DNA of 64,000 nucleotides, taken from positions 2,123,830,024-2,123,894,023 of the forward strand of contig OY728122.1 in the NCBI GenBank assembly GCA_963277665.1. The letters run 5' to 3'. The DNA comes from Viscum album (Eukaryota > Streptophyta > Magnoliopsida > Santalales > Viscaceae). The position numbers and the translations under genes are program-made. Below the pieces are notes generated by a model that was given only the letters and a program-made list of their open reading frames with translations, was not told where the DNA came from and ran no database searches. Shown here piece after piece: positions 23,331 through 33,790 of the stretch; within the stretch, counting starts at the first letter, position 1; every line of letters begins with the position of its first letter.

Positions 23331-23800
23331 CATCGTTAGAGGTACCCTTTGCTTGTTTTATACCTTGGTGTATGCCTTGTTTGATTCAAAAGTGACACAC
23401 TCCTTCTTATCACCTACCCTTTTCCATGCTTTGGGACTTGAGGTAGAGAGGCTTCTAGTGCCCTTAGTGTTGACTACGCCAGTTGGAGGTCGAGCTGACT
23501 TGTTTGAAGTATGTAAAAATTGTGAGCTAGTGTTGGGGAAACACCTCAACTAGGGATATTTCCTATGTTTATGAATACAACCATATGATGTCATACTCAG
23601 CATGGATTGGTTGTATTCGGTGCAGGATATCGTGGATTTCTTCAGGAAGAAGGTCATTTTCTTTGGTACGGATGGAGAGCCGGTGGTGTTTGTTGGCAAG
23701 AGATATCCTCGGATGGGTTATAGGCACATTCCATCCTTATCATCCATGATGGCTGGGATGATGTTGATTTCTTCAGAGGTTTAGCAGTTGGTGTTTCCTA
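23331..23800 (+). pseudogene. Protease region of element G
   Basis: Aspartic protease, which would cut the polyprotein. The active site is visible as FDSKVTHSFLSPT (23383-23421): the D-S/T-G triad now reads D-S-K, so glycine is lost. LGLEVERL and the later MDWLYSVQDIVDFFRKKVIF match the second half of gypsy proteases and the linker to reverse transcriptase. In-frame stops are at about 23551 and 23785. Same frame as gag. Confidence 0.8.
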
Positions 23801-24540
23801 GGGTCATAGAAGAGTACCCTAATGTCTTTATAGAAGAGGTTGTAGCATTACCCCCTCGACGAGAGATCAAGTTTGGGATCGAGCTACAACCAGGAGTGTC
23901 TCCTATCTCAATTTATCCTTATATGATGTACCCTTATGAGTTACGAGAGATACGTATATAGCTTGATGGTCTATTACAATGTGGTTTTGTTCGGCCAAGT
24001 GTGTCACTTTGGGGTGCACTAGTTTTGTTCATGAATAAGGCTGATGTTATTTTGTGGTTGTGTGTCAATTATCCTCACTTAAACAAAGTGACAATAAATA
24101 ATTGTGATCCTCTTCCATGGATTGATGATTTATTCGATCAACTGAAGGGTGAAAGTTGGTTCTCAAAGATCGACTTGTTGTCATCATATCATCAGATGCA
24201 TGTGAAGGATGAGAATATCCTGAAGACTGCTTTCCATTATTGTCATGGGCATTATGAGTTTGTTGTAATGCTGTTCAGCATGATGAATGCTTCAGCTGTG
24301 TTCATGGGATTGATGAATGTTGTGTTCTATGAGTTCCTGGACAAGTTCATGGTATTTTTCATCAATGACATCCTTGTGTACTCCACTTATGATGAGGAGC
24401 ATGAAGAGCATCTACACGCTATTTTGGGAGTTCTTCGTCAACATCAGCTATTTGGGAAGTTGTTGAAGTGTCAGTTTTGGGTTCGAGAAGTATGTTTCTT
24501 GGGGCATGTTGTGTCCCAGTAGGGATTAGTTGTGGATCCA
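23801..24540 (+). pseudogene. Reverse transcriptase of element G
   Basis: RNA-dependent DNA polymerase. Recognisable blocks in order: IEEYPNVF and LPPRREIKFGIEL (entry region), [58 protein letters not shown], then the catalytic box [10 protein letters not shown] at about 24355-24384. The usual pair of aspartates reads N-D, so one catalytic aspartate is lost. [21 protein letters not shown] and the FLGHVVS block close the domain. The longest open piece is 24001-24522 (173 codons). It is in the same frame as gag and RNase H. Confidence 0.92.
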
Positions 24541-25160
24541 TCAAAGATAGAAGCAGTTGTGTCTTGGGAATCCCCTAAGACAGTGTCGGATGTGCAAAGT
24601 TTCCTTGGTCTTGCAGGCTACTACAGGTGGTTCATTTCCGATTTCTCACGAGTTATGACTCCTCTGATATCTTTGACCAGGAAGGATCAGGCATTCATAT
24701 GGACTGATCAGTGTCAGGCAACTTTCGAGTATCTAAAGGAGAAGTTATTAAGTGCTCCAGTTCTTTGTCTTCCAGCAGAGAGAGTTCAGTTTGATGTTTT
24801 CTACAATGCTTCGCATCTGGGGTTGGGCTGTGTTCTGATGCAAAAAAGATCAGTTGTTTCTTATGGGTCTCAGAAGTTACGTCCCCATGAACGTAACTAT
24901 TCCACTCATTATCCTGAGTTGGAATTTGTGGTGTTTTCTCTAAAGTTATGGATACATTACCTCATTGGTGAGCACTTTTTGGTTTTTAGCAATAATAAGA
25001 GTTTGAGGTATGTTTTCTCCTAACGTGACTTGAACTTACAAAAACATTGGTGGATGGATTTATTATAGGAATAAGAATTTTAAATATCGTATACACCTAT
25101 AAAGGGGAATTTTGTCGCTGATGCGCTGAGTCGGAAGTCACGGAATGATTCAGTGCATGA
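24541..25160 (+). pseudogene. RNase H of element G
   Basis: Degrades the RNA strand during reverse transcription. The linker DPSKIEAVVSWESPK and FLGLAGYYRWFISDFS precede the RNase H start FDVFYNASHLGLGCVLMQ (24790-24843), where the first catalytic aspartate of the family (usually T-D-A) is now N. YGSQKLRPHERNYSTHYPELEFVVFSLK follows, with the glutamate of the second catalytic site. The region ends in FVADALSRKS (25110-25140), the usual end of gypsy RNase H. Stops lie at 25021-25080. Same frame as gag. Confidence 0.9.
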
Positions 25161-25397
25161 ATCTGGTGACTCCTCGAGAGTAATGGAAGAACTGTCGGCA
25201 TTACATCTTGATATGGGAGAAGTTGGGGGCAGAGGTTTCCTTTTTCAGAAGATGGTGCATTCATCTCTTGTGAATCAAGGGGAAGATTCCCAGTTGGGAG
25301 ACCTTGAGGTGGAGGTGTGGAGAGACTGAGTTGTTTGTGGTGAGCCCTTGATAGTTGGTCGGAGGATGAACAACACTGAGTGTTGTATCACGTAAGG

Positions 25398-25408
25398 CTT
25401 TTTTTTTT
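25398..25408 (+). other. T-run frameshift in G gag-pol
   Basis: A run of about ten T after GTAAGGC. Gag to RNase H read in the frame of position 22222; integrase reads one base later, starting here. It is the one clear frameshift between gag and the integrase. Confidence 0.6.
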
Positions 25409-26182
25409 CCTTTGAAGATGCATGAGATGGTTCTTAGAGAGTTTCATAGTTCACCTTTAGTGGTGCATCCTGGCATGAAAAAGATGTACCAAGCCTTGAG
25501 AACCCAATTTTGGTGGCCTGGGCTGAAGCGTGTGGTTGCATATTTTGTGTCTCGATGTTTGGTCTTCCAGAAGGTGAAGGTCGAACACTATGCTCCTCGT
25601 GGTCTGCTCCATCCATTAGAGATTCCTCAGTGGAAGTGTGAGGGCATCTCATTGTACTTTGTTACTGGTTTACCTCGTGCTCTGGGAGGACATTATTCTA
25701 TTTGGGTGGTAGTGGGTCGCTTAACAAAATCTTCCCACTTTATATCAATCAAGGAGTCGAGCAAAATGGAAGTTTTGTCGAGGCGGTATCTAGAGGGGGT
25801 GGTGAGAATTCATGGAGTCCCAAGGACGATCATTTCTCATCGATATCCTCACTTTACTTCTAGGGTTTGGAGAGGTCTCTAGCATGCTTTCAGTTATCAG
25901 CTATGCCATAGCACTGCTTTTCATCCTCAAACTGATGGTTAGACAGAGCTAACCATCTAGACTCTTGAAGGCATGTTATGCTCTTGTGTTCTTGATTTTG
26001 GAGGTTCATGGATGAGGCACCTACCCTTGGTGGAGTTCTCTTACAATAATATTTTTCACTCCACCATCGGTATGGTTCCATTTGAATCCTTGTATGGCTG
26101 ACCTTTTCGTTCTCCATTGTGCTGGACTGGGGTCAGAGAGTTAGAAATTCGCATACCGTAACTAGTATAGAATACAACCGAG
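25409..26182 (+). pseudogene. Integrase of element G
   Basis: Would insert the cDNA into the genome. The N-terminal HHCC zinc finger is visible: EFHSSPLVVHPG with both histidines, and CLVFQKVK, where the second cysteine is now F. In the catalytic core the first aspartate position reads WVVVGRLTKSSHFI (D replaced by G) and the second reads ISHRYPHFTS (D replaced). FHPQTDG and EFSYNN-type blocks follow at 25915-26060, with in-frame stops (for example 25882 and after QTDG). The longest open piece is 25412-25882. Both lost aspartates mean it could not work. Confidence 0.9.
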
Positions 26183-26700
26183 ATGGTTCAGGTGATTCGT
26201 GAGAGGATAAAGACAGCGCAAGATCATCAGAAATCATATGTTGATCAAAGGATACCCTTAGAGTTTAATGTTGGGGATCATGTGTTTCTGAAGGTGACTC
26301 CGCGTCGTGGGAAGCGAAGGTTTGGTCATGGGAGTAAGATTTCTCCCCGGTTTGTTGGGACTTTCTAGGTGTTAGTTCGTGTTTGAGTTGTGGCGTATCG
26401 AGTAGCACTTCCCCCGTAGATGAGTCATATACATGATGTTTTTCATGTATCACAGCTCCATCATTATCTTCATGATGACTCTCACGTCATCGATTGGGTA
26501 TAGATTGATGTTGATGATGATGCAACCTTTGAGGAGTGACCTGTAGAAATTACAAGGCCGCAATGAGAAGGTGTTGTGTGGGCGTTATATCCCCTTGGTT
26601 CGTGTCTTGTGGCGACATGGTGGCATGGTGGCATGGAGGAGAGTACCTAAGAACGTGAGCAAAAAATACGTGCTCAGTACCCAGAGTTGTTTGATTTTTA
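26183..26700 (+). pseudogene. Integrase C-terminus and chromodomain-like tail of G
   Basis: 26183-26368 is open and holds RERIKTAQDHQKSYVDQR and FNVGDHVFLKV, the GPY/F-type C-terminal module. HIHDVFHVSQLHHYLHD follows at 26422-26480. The tail then shows DDDATFEE, LVRVLWRHGG (in a shifted frame), and IRAQYPELFDF at 26660-26697. The order and the LVRVLWR..W pattern fit the chromodomain end of plant chromoviruses, which steers integration to particular chromatin. A duplicated CATGGTGG near 26615-26635 disrupts the frame just where the aromatic cage residues would be, so the assignment is reasonable but not certain. Confidence 0.7.
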
Positions 26701-26876
26701 ACTCTTTCCATGTAACGATGTCCCCTTGTGGTTAGACCTTTCATGTTTATAATATGGATTTCTTTTGTTGCTTCTTGTGGCTTGCTCTCTTTTAAGAGGT
26801 ATCTCGATGGGTGGTTGTTCGGACCCCATTTCATTTTCCCTTTAGGTGGGTTTTGAATTCTTGAGGATGAGAATGT
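26700..26876 (+). other. G 3' untranslated spacer
   Basis: About 180 bp between the polyprotein end and the polypurine tract, T-rich, without a recognisable feature. Confidence 0.6.
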
Positions 26877-26892
26877 TTTGAGAGGTATCTGA
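26877..26892 (+). other. Polypurine tract region of element G
   Basis: TTTGAGAGGTATCTGA directly before the 3' LTR. It is purine-rich but broken by TATC, so it is a weak or mutated tract. Confidence 0.5.
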
Positions 26893-27025
26893 TGTAATGG
26901 CCCGGACCTCTCAGGTCCATTCCTTTGCGAAAATCAGGCATATGAGGTGTTTCGGGAGGTCAAGGTGACATACCAAAAACTTTTCCAAATTCTCCCTTTC
27001 AGTGAATAGTTCCAATGGTAGACCG

Positions 27026-27502
27026 TTGTGAACAGTGCATCAGTAACCTTTTGTGAACAGTGTCATCGGTGACCTTATATGAATAGTTTCATTAGTGAAC
27101 TTCTGTGAACAGTGTACTCAGTGACCTTATGTGAACAGTTTTATCAGTAACCTTATGTGAACAGTGAAACGGTGACCTTGTGTGAACAGTGCATCGGTGA
27201 CCTTCTGTGAACAATGTCATCGGTGATATTATGTGAATAGTTTCATCAGTAACCTTTTGTGAACAGTCAAACGGTGACCTTATGTGAACAGTGCATCAGT
27301 GACCTTCTAAGAATAGTGTCATCGGTGACCTTATGTGAATAGTATCATTGGTAACCTTATGTGAACAGTGCAACGGTGACCATGTGTGAATAGTGACATT
27401 AGTGACCTTATGTAAATAGTGTCATCGGTGACCTTTAGTGAATAGTGCAATGGTAACCTTATATGAACAGTGTCATTAGTAACCTTAAGTAAACAATCCA
27501 AA
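27026..27502 (+). repeat. Tandem array A in G 3' LTR (19 units)
   Basis: Nineteen units of 25-26 bp, core TGTGAACAGTGtCATCGGTG. Unit number equals that of the 5' LTR, although individual units differ. Confidence 0.9.
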
Positions 27503-27551
27503 GGTGAGGTTCCAGCGGTGACCTTTTCTTTCCTCTTCCAAATTTTGAGTT

Positions 27552-27848
27552 CTGTTTATAGTATTTCCAAAACGGTAGGCGTACAGTGTTTCTAGAATGG
27601 TAGGTGTACAGTGTGTCCAGAACGGTAGGTGTATAGTGTTTCCAGAACGGTAGGTGTACAGTGTTTTGAGAACAGTATGTGTACAGTGTTTCTAGAATGG
27701 TAGTTGTACAGTGTTTCCAGAATGGTAGGTGTATAGTGTTTCCAAAACAGTAGGTGTACAGTGTTTCCAGAACGGTAGGTGTACAGTGTTTCTAGAACGG
27801 TAGGTGTATGGTGTTTCCAGAACGGTAGGGTGTACAGTGTTCCCAGCT
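27552..27848 (+). repeat. Tandem array B in G 3' LTR (12 units)
   Basis: Twelve 25-bp units with the core GTACAGTGTTTCCAGAACGG. This is two more than in the 5' LTR, a length change since insertion of G. Confidence 0.9.
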
Positions 27849-30512
27849 TCATACAGTTTCTCCCCTTTAACATTTCCTTTGACGTAAAATGTGTTTAAAG
27901 CCTCGTTTTAAGTACTCTCAGGCCGATTAAAAGGCCATAACTCCTATAGTAATTATTCCTAAGGCTCGGGATATTTTTACTTGGCCAAACCGCATAGTTT
28001 AATGTGATCCTCTTTTAATGGGAAATCAAGTGTATCTTAAACCACCGCTCCCTTAAATCCTCAAAAGGGACAAGATATCTTCTTCCCTTGTTCTTCCTCC
28101 TTGTTCTCTAGTGCGAGACGCTCAAACCTTTCCTTCCTTCCCATAGAAACTGTGAGATCAAACTTTTCCCCATGGATTGGATTCCTCAACGTCTTTCTTG
28201 CGGCAAGTGCACCCCCTGTTTCAGTGCAACCAAGAAGTATCCATCAATCTTCAATATAAGGTATTTTTTATCATCGTACTTTTGGGGTTTCTCTTCTCCT
28301 TTTTCTCCTTTCCATATTATAGCATGTGATCTCCATGCTCCTAATGGAGTTTTCTTGGGTTTTGTTTGGTAAGTCCGTACCATGGCATCCTCGGGTGGAT
28401 GTAGTTGTCGTGAGAGTAGGTGATCATGATCCGTTGTGTGGACTATTCTAATATAAAGAACATCAAGAACTGTTTGAGGTAGTGGATTCATTTCTTCTCT
28501 CTTCTTTTACATGCAACTGTATCGTTATCATGTTTCATCCCATTGTATGAAAATGGAATTAAAATAATAAATATTTGAACCATATAAATAAATTGATATG
28601 AATCGTATGTTTTTGCCTCTTGTTTTGCTAGATAGTGTGATGTCTATGCTTTATTTTCTTAGCTATTTGTTATTGATGTAAATAAGTAAATAACGTAAAT
28701 CGGGATTAATTGATAATTGTTTGGCTAAAGATAAAGAGGCATGTAAACAAATCTGGTTCTTGTTGAAAATTGATGTTAATCAAATTGGCGTAGTAAGCAT
28801 GTTTAATTATTTTTGAAAACTTACTGATTAGGTTTCCCGATTTTGGAACCTGCAAATAATAATCGGTTAATCCAAGATTGATTAAAGAACCGGTTGTTTG
28901 ATAAAAGATAATTCATTGTAGTTTTCCGAGTTACCCTCTTGATTGTTAAAGGGCTAAGAGAAAAATTGTTAAGATGTTTGTTTTCCTGCTACTTGGGTTG
29001 TGATGTGAGCCTGGTTGGCCATTGTGATATGTGGGGGCACAGAGGCCTTTTGGTTGTGGCAGTAAATAACACCTAGGGTGGTGAGATGCATCGGTTTATT
29101 TATGTGGGTGTTGAGGAGGACACCAGGGATGATGGAACGGGATATATGTGATTGTTAGATGCTTGTTGTGTCTTTTTGGTTGATTATCTATTTTACTTTT
29201 CCCCACTATCTAATGCAGCTACTCTTGCTTACCCTTCTTCTGAAAGAGGCGAAGACGTGCAAGGTATGCCACGTGCTTTCCGTGTTTATCTTCTCAAGGG
29301 AGGATGGGTCTATGCTCTTACTATAGGAAGAAAAGACTCGATGGGTAGTACATATACTCACCGTGTTGAGCCCCCTTATGTTTAGTAGAATAGAATGTTT
29401 TTCTATACTTCCTGGGAATGTGGGAAAGTAATTTTGTAATGAATAATTGAATAAATGGTGTTAACCCATGGGGTTTGAGTTTGCTGGAACATAATGATGA
29501 GGTTGAAATTTTAAAGGGACAATGGGCTTTGGGTGTGATGCTAATGAAATATAATGTGGAATAGTAAATGGTTAATTAATGTTTAAATAATTAATTAACA
29601 TAAAGTGGAACTGAAAAAAAAGGGAATGATGTAAGGTAATAAAGATTTTTAAATGGTTGTGTTCTTATAGGACACCTAGACTTAGAAGTGGCAGTCGGGA
29701 GTCCGAGAGACGTTAGCTGCAGTTGAGTCTAAGACTAGGTTATGCCCATAGTGTGGTTGTGAGATATAGTATATTCTGTAATTTTTGTGTTTATATACGC
29801 TACTACACCCCGTTACTAAGGGAAACCAAAATCCCATGGATTCTGACCCCTAGGGGTGTTTTCTCCAACATTCTGGTGGGAGGATGGATGGCTGACTACC
29901 CCCTTTGGCCCCGCTCTCTTCTCTTAGTAGTTACTTGTGCTGGTAGGCACAGTTGTTAGTTTTCCCCATATATGTGTGTATAGGGTTGTAATGTCTTATG
30001 GTTATTCACACACATATATTCTGGATATAGTATCCTATGGAATACTATAGGTGTAACGTGTATAGGTTGTGATGGCTTTAGGATCCTTACATGGTGTATG
30101 GGATGTAATGGATTGAGCTATAATATCGGACGTATGATACACGTTATGCGAGCTGTGGTCGCTCCCGAAAACTACCTGGTTACTTTCTTGCATGGACGTG
30201 GTGGTTTTGTTGCACGAGGTGCATATTGTGGTGCTTCACCTAGATGTCTGTGGGAAAGCCTTTTTGGAGAGAGATGCTTAGGATGTGCGACATTGGGGAA
30301 AAGCGACAAACCAGTGGGGATGTAGTAGCAGGGTACCCTTGATATTATTTATTATATTATATACTCTTGTAAGTGTTTCTTGGTCAGAGTAGCCATGGTG
30401 AGGCTGGGAACTTAGTATACCTGTTTAGATAACGAGTTAGTTTCACTTGTTGTTCACTATTCTTTAGAATTCTTTCATTACTTTTGAACAAGAGGCTTCG
30501 GGGAGGACCCTA

Positions 30513-30536
30513 CTGAGTATATTGTTATACTCACCC
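30513..30536 (+). promoter_or_regulatory. Stem-loop in G 3' LTR
   Basis: CTGAGTATATTGTTATACTC followed by ACCC; same place and pairing as 21395-21418. Confidence 0.5.
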
Positions 30537-30952
30537 TATGTATATATAAACTATTTTTTAAGCCACTTGGAGCATGTTGGAGATTAAGCTGGTTTCTACT
30601 ATCTTGGGGTTGCAGGAGCTGTTCGGGCTTGTGGTTGTTGTTGTTTTCACTTTCTTTTTCTTACTTACAATTTTACCCTTCAAGTTGTAGTACTTTTTCA
30701 TGACATTACATATGTGCACATGGTTTTTCTTTTATATTTCAGTTCTAAGTTGGAGTTGTTTGATGTATATCTTATCTCTCTCTTCTGCATGTGTTCTCTT
30801 AGTGGGTAATTCCTCCCATTTGTGTGTTTACTATACCCTCGGTGCTAGTTTCCAACCCGGGGCCTACTGGAGATGAGACTTGGGGGTCATTATCTCCCTT
30901 CTCACATTGTCGGCCCATGAGGGGTACACTTTGTGGGGAGGGGGTCGGGACA

Positions 30953-30957
30953 CATTT
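30953..30957 (+). repeat. Target-site duplication of element G, right copy
   Basis: CATTT after the LTR end GGGACA; identical to 7122-7126. Confidence 0.9.
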
Positions 30958-31760
30958 TCTCTATCTCTTATTATGTTTGAGGAACATTTTCTTATAGAAA
31001 TATATACCATGTAACATAGTAAATAACCATCTATTAGATTGGTTTATGTTTTATCTTTTAAATACATTATCAGTATATATACCTTGACATGGTCTAATAA
31101 TCCTCATATATCAATATTGATGTATCTTGATCAATAGAATAAAAGTTACTTCACCTAATTCCATCATGGAAAATAATTCATTCAGCCATGTTTTAACTCA
31201 CTATAAAATTGGAATTTCATTTCCCATTAGTAATAATCATCAACCTATATTACTAGGAAAACAATAGTACTCCCTCTAAACCTATTATATAAAAGGGATC
31301 GTATTCATTCTTAATAAAACCAAAATATCTTATAGAATCATAAAAATTAATTTTATGTGATCTTGATGCTTCCATCAACCCATAAATGGATATTTTCAAC
31401 TTCCATACCTTATTTGAATCATTTGGTGTCACATACCTTTTTGGTTATGAGTTATGGTTATCTTATACAAGTTTTCCATTAAGGAAAGTGGTCTTGAAAT
31501 CTATTTTCCAATTTTCATAATCATGGAAATATGTTATGAAATGTATAATTATAATATAATTTATTATAGTAACTGGTAAAAAGATTATGGCATAGATTAT
31601 TCCATGACATGGCTTAAAAGCTTTAGAAAACAATCATGACTTATAGGTACTAACCATGTCTAGTTTCTTATATAATGTCCACTTAAACTCAATAATATTT
31701 ACATTAACTGAAGGATCAACCAAAAACCAAAATTTTATTTTGGTATAAAGAATCAATTTC
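30958..31760 (-). pseudogene. Copia Y1: reverse transcriptase
   Basis: Continuation of Y1 pol after the insertion of G. Read on the minus strand from the right, FWFLVDPSVNVNIIEFKWTLYKK (about 31670-31740, one residue run split by wear) matches the start of copia reverse transcriptase, where V-D-P-P leads to K-W. Further on, the sequence parallels Y2 reverse transcriptase at 39065-39900, but no clean YVDD box survives. Many stops and small shifts. Confidence 0.75.
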
Positions 31761-32560
31761 AAAATTCATACTTTCTTACCACTTTATAATTTATGATTTA
31801 TTTACCACTTATAGAAAAAATGTTCATTATTCTTAATAAATAATGTATCATCTGCATCGGTGATAATAAAACCATATATTTGGGGTTATCTAACCTATCT
31901 AGTACTCTTACACGTTATTTTTTTATCTAGAAAAACATCTTACACCATGTCTTGTGGAACTTATTTCGGTGCCAAATATTGTGCATCATGAGCCTCGACT
32001 TAATCAAATTCCATCTTGCTCCCACTATCTCCTTTATAGATATACCCCCTTTATAGAAAAAAGGAATTTAATTCCATTATTACTTTTATATATAATGTAT
32101 CCTATATATATTATCCTCTTGTATATTTAGTATATCCTATAATGATACATTTTTTTCCTTAAGATGTAAGTTTGTTGCTATAATTAGCCTTAACAAACAC
32201 TTCACATACCAATACGTGAATATGTGAAGTATGAGTAAAAATAAAAAATTATGAGTATCCACTTCAAGTTTTGAATATAAAATGTCCACATAAATATGTG
32301 TGAACTAATTCTAGAATATTTGTGTATCTATCATATTTTTCTCTAAAAGGAGCATTAGTCATTTTTTTGTAAACAAGTATGACATTTATCTTAGGGTTTC
32401 AACCCAAAATAATATATATATATATATATATATATCTCATTTTTGATATAATCCCATAGAAAAACTTTGGCTTACCTAACCAAGTCAATGATGCCACAAC
32501 TAGGAGTAATATGAGTCATGTGAAATTTATTAAATATCAGTTTCCAAGATTTGATTTTCG
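31761..32560 (-). pseudogene. Copia Y1: integrase and linker
   Basis: The minus-strand translation near 32090-32180 gives GKKCIIIGYTKYTRG, a worn copy of the end of the copia integrase core (K-C-x-F-x-G-Y). Rightwards, 32180-32560 should hold the catalytic core and zinc finger; it is heavily decayed and includes a (TA)13 run at 32410-32435. To the left, the variable linker to reverse transcriptase follows. The order protease, integrase, reverse transcriptase, RNase H identifies Ty1/copia. Confidence 0.65.
32410..32435. repeat. (TA)n microsatellite
   Basis: About thirteen TA units inside the Y1 integrase relic; absent at the same place in Y2, so it arose after the copies separated. Confidence 0.85.
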
Positions 32561-32964
32561 TATTCCAGTATGTAGATATCATATTCAGATGTGTCATACC
32601 ATAACATATTCTATCATTATAAAATAAGAATCCTTTATTTTCAAACAGAAAATAAAACTACCTATGTCTAAGATAAACATATAAGTTAGGTTCTTAGTTG
32701 TACTAGGAACATAATAATAGTTTTTCAAAACTAAAACCATTCCAGTCTGTAATGTGAGATTGTAGTATCCTATATCTAGCACAGTTAAAAATGCTTCACT
32801 AGTTTCTTAAAGATCTACCTCAAATTTAGTAATCAATTATAATCTACATGGCTCCAGTATTTGGATAAAAATATGTGAACCCAAATTTGTATCTAATACT
32901 CAGTTAGAATAAATGGAATGACTACACTCGATAATGAAGGTTCCTAAAGCTCTCCCTTTCTTAT
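32561..32964 (-). pseudogene. Copia Y1: protease region
   Basis: Open piece 32594-32782 reads GYYNLTLQTGMVLVLKNYYYVPSTTKNL in two runs, the part of plant copia protease after the active site (S-x-x-LTL-x-SG..L-x-N-x-x-YVPS). The same block is at 41151-41354 in Y2. The D-S-G active site to the right is not clearly preserved. Confidence 0.75.
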
Positions 32965-33790
32965 TCATTGGGGAAATATTATTATTATAGTGTCCATTCT
33001 TACCATGAGTAAAACAAACAACATCTTTCTCCTTAGCCACCCTCTAGATCTTTCACTTTTTTAAAGGGTGTTGCAAAGGTACCTTTGGATAAGAACCTGC
33101 CTTAAACCTTTTTTACTTGCCTTTCCTTTTGTTCACCGTAATTATAGAATTTTGTTATCACATTGTGTATTATGTTATTAGAAAATTAAATTCAAAAGAT
33201 CCAAAAGTGACTTATTTATTTTATTCATGTTTAAATTTATAATAAATCTTGAGAAGCATCGAGAAATTGATGAGAGTTTGAGGTCTAGGAATAGTTATTT
33301 TTATATATTGAATCTCAAAATCTCAAAATTACAAATGTATTCAATCATCTTGATTGGATGAGGTCTGACAAGGAATCCTTCTCTAAACTTGCATATAAAT
33401 AGTGTTACGGAGATTTTATGGCTATATTGTCTTCCTTTCTGTTGATAAAGATCACTGAGATGATATAATATATCATAAGCATCCATGTCCTCATGAATCT
33501 TCTAAAACTCACTATTCTTGGATGATAACATTAAACATTGGACATCAAATATAATATCCACATGTTTCTAGAATTCATTGTTCTCCTCCTCACTCCACTC
33601 CTCCAAATGCTAAGTAGTAACAGAGGACTCTAATGAATAAAAATTATTTTTGTAGAATAGAAAAATGTGCAGGTACTTGTACCACTCCTATAAGTTTTCC
33701 CTAATTAGGAGACACCCTTTATCTATGATTTATCCAGATGATAATGTGGTGTTCCTTTCCATTATCTAGAACAAATAAAATAGCAGTTTT
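32965..33790 (-). pseudogene. Copia Y1: gag
   Basis: Coat protein remnant. The zinc knuckle at 32965-33025 reads CFTHGKNGHYNNN: first cysteine and histidine remain, while the second and last cysteines are lost. The upstream lysine-rich hinge is at 33040-33130. Open piece 33301-33486 starts DAYDILYHLSDLYQQKGRQY and ends near RPHPIKMIEYICNFEI, matching the helical core of copia Gag (x-L-x-x-Y.. K-M-x-x-Y-I). The start is probably near 33765, just after AACAAAT. Several stops. Confidence 0.75.

Larger units (their letters stand above)
7127..30952 (+). mobile_element. Ty3/gypsy chromovirus-like element G (with nested N)
   Basis: A complete but inactive plus-strand Ty3/gypsy retrotransposon. Parts in order: 5' LTR 7127-21834 (split by element N), primer site 21838, gag, protease, reverse transcriptase, RNase H, integrase, chromodomain-like tail, polypurine tract, 3' LTR 26893-30952. 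Without N the LTRs are about 4.0 and 4.06 kb, and the whole element is about 13.1 kb. LTR ends are TGTAA..GACA and the target duplication is CATTT. The order integrase after RNase H marks Ty3/gypsy; the single long gag-pol frame, very long LTRs and chromodomain-like end suggest the Tekay/Del branch of plant chromoviruses (inference). It inserted into pol of copia Y1. Confidence 0.93.
26893..30952 (+). repeat. 3' LTR of element G (4060 bp)
   Basis: Begins TGTAATGGCCCGG and ends GGGTCGGGACA; uninterrupted. It carries array A (27026-27502), array B (27552-27848), the empty target site of N (near 28335), a C-rich block at 29845-29925, the stem-loop 30513-30536 and TATATATAAAC at 30541-30551. Short open frames inside (28172-28491, 29152-29385, 29723-29959, 30098-30325) show no family resemblance and are not kept as genes. 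Confidence 0.93.

Noticed and set aside
27592..27873. 93-codon open frame with a regular peptide repeat (minus strand)
   Set aside because: It is the translation of array B. The 25-bp unit rotates through all frames, so three units give a 25-residue repeat. No protein is implied.
28172..30325. Several open frames of 66-101 codons in the G 3' LTR
   Set aside because: The equivalent frames in the 5' LTR are broken or different, and no motif is visible.
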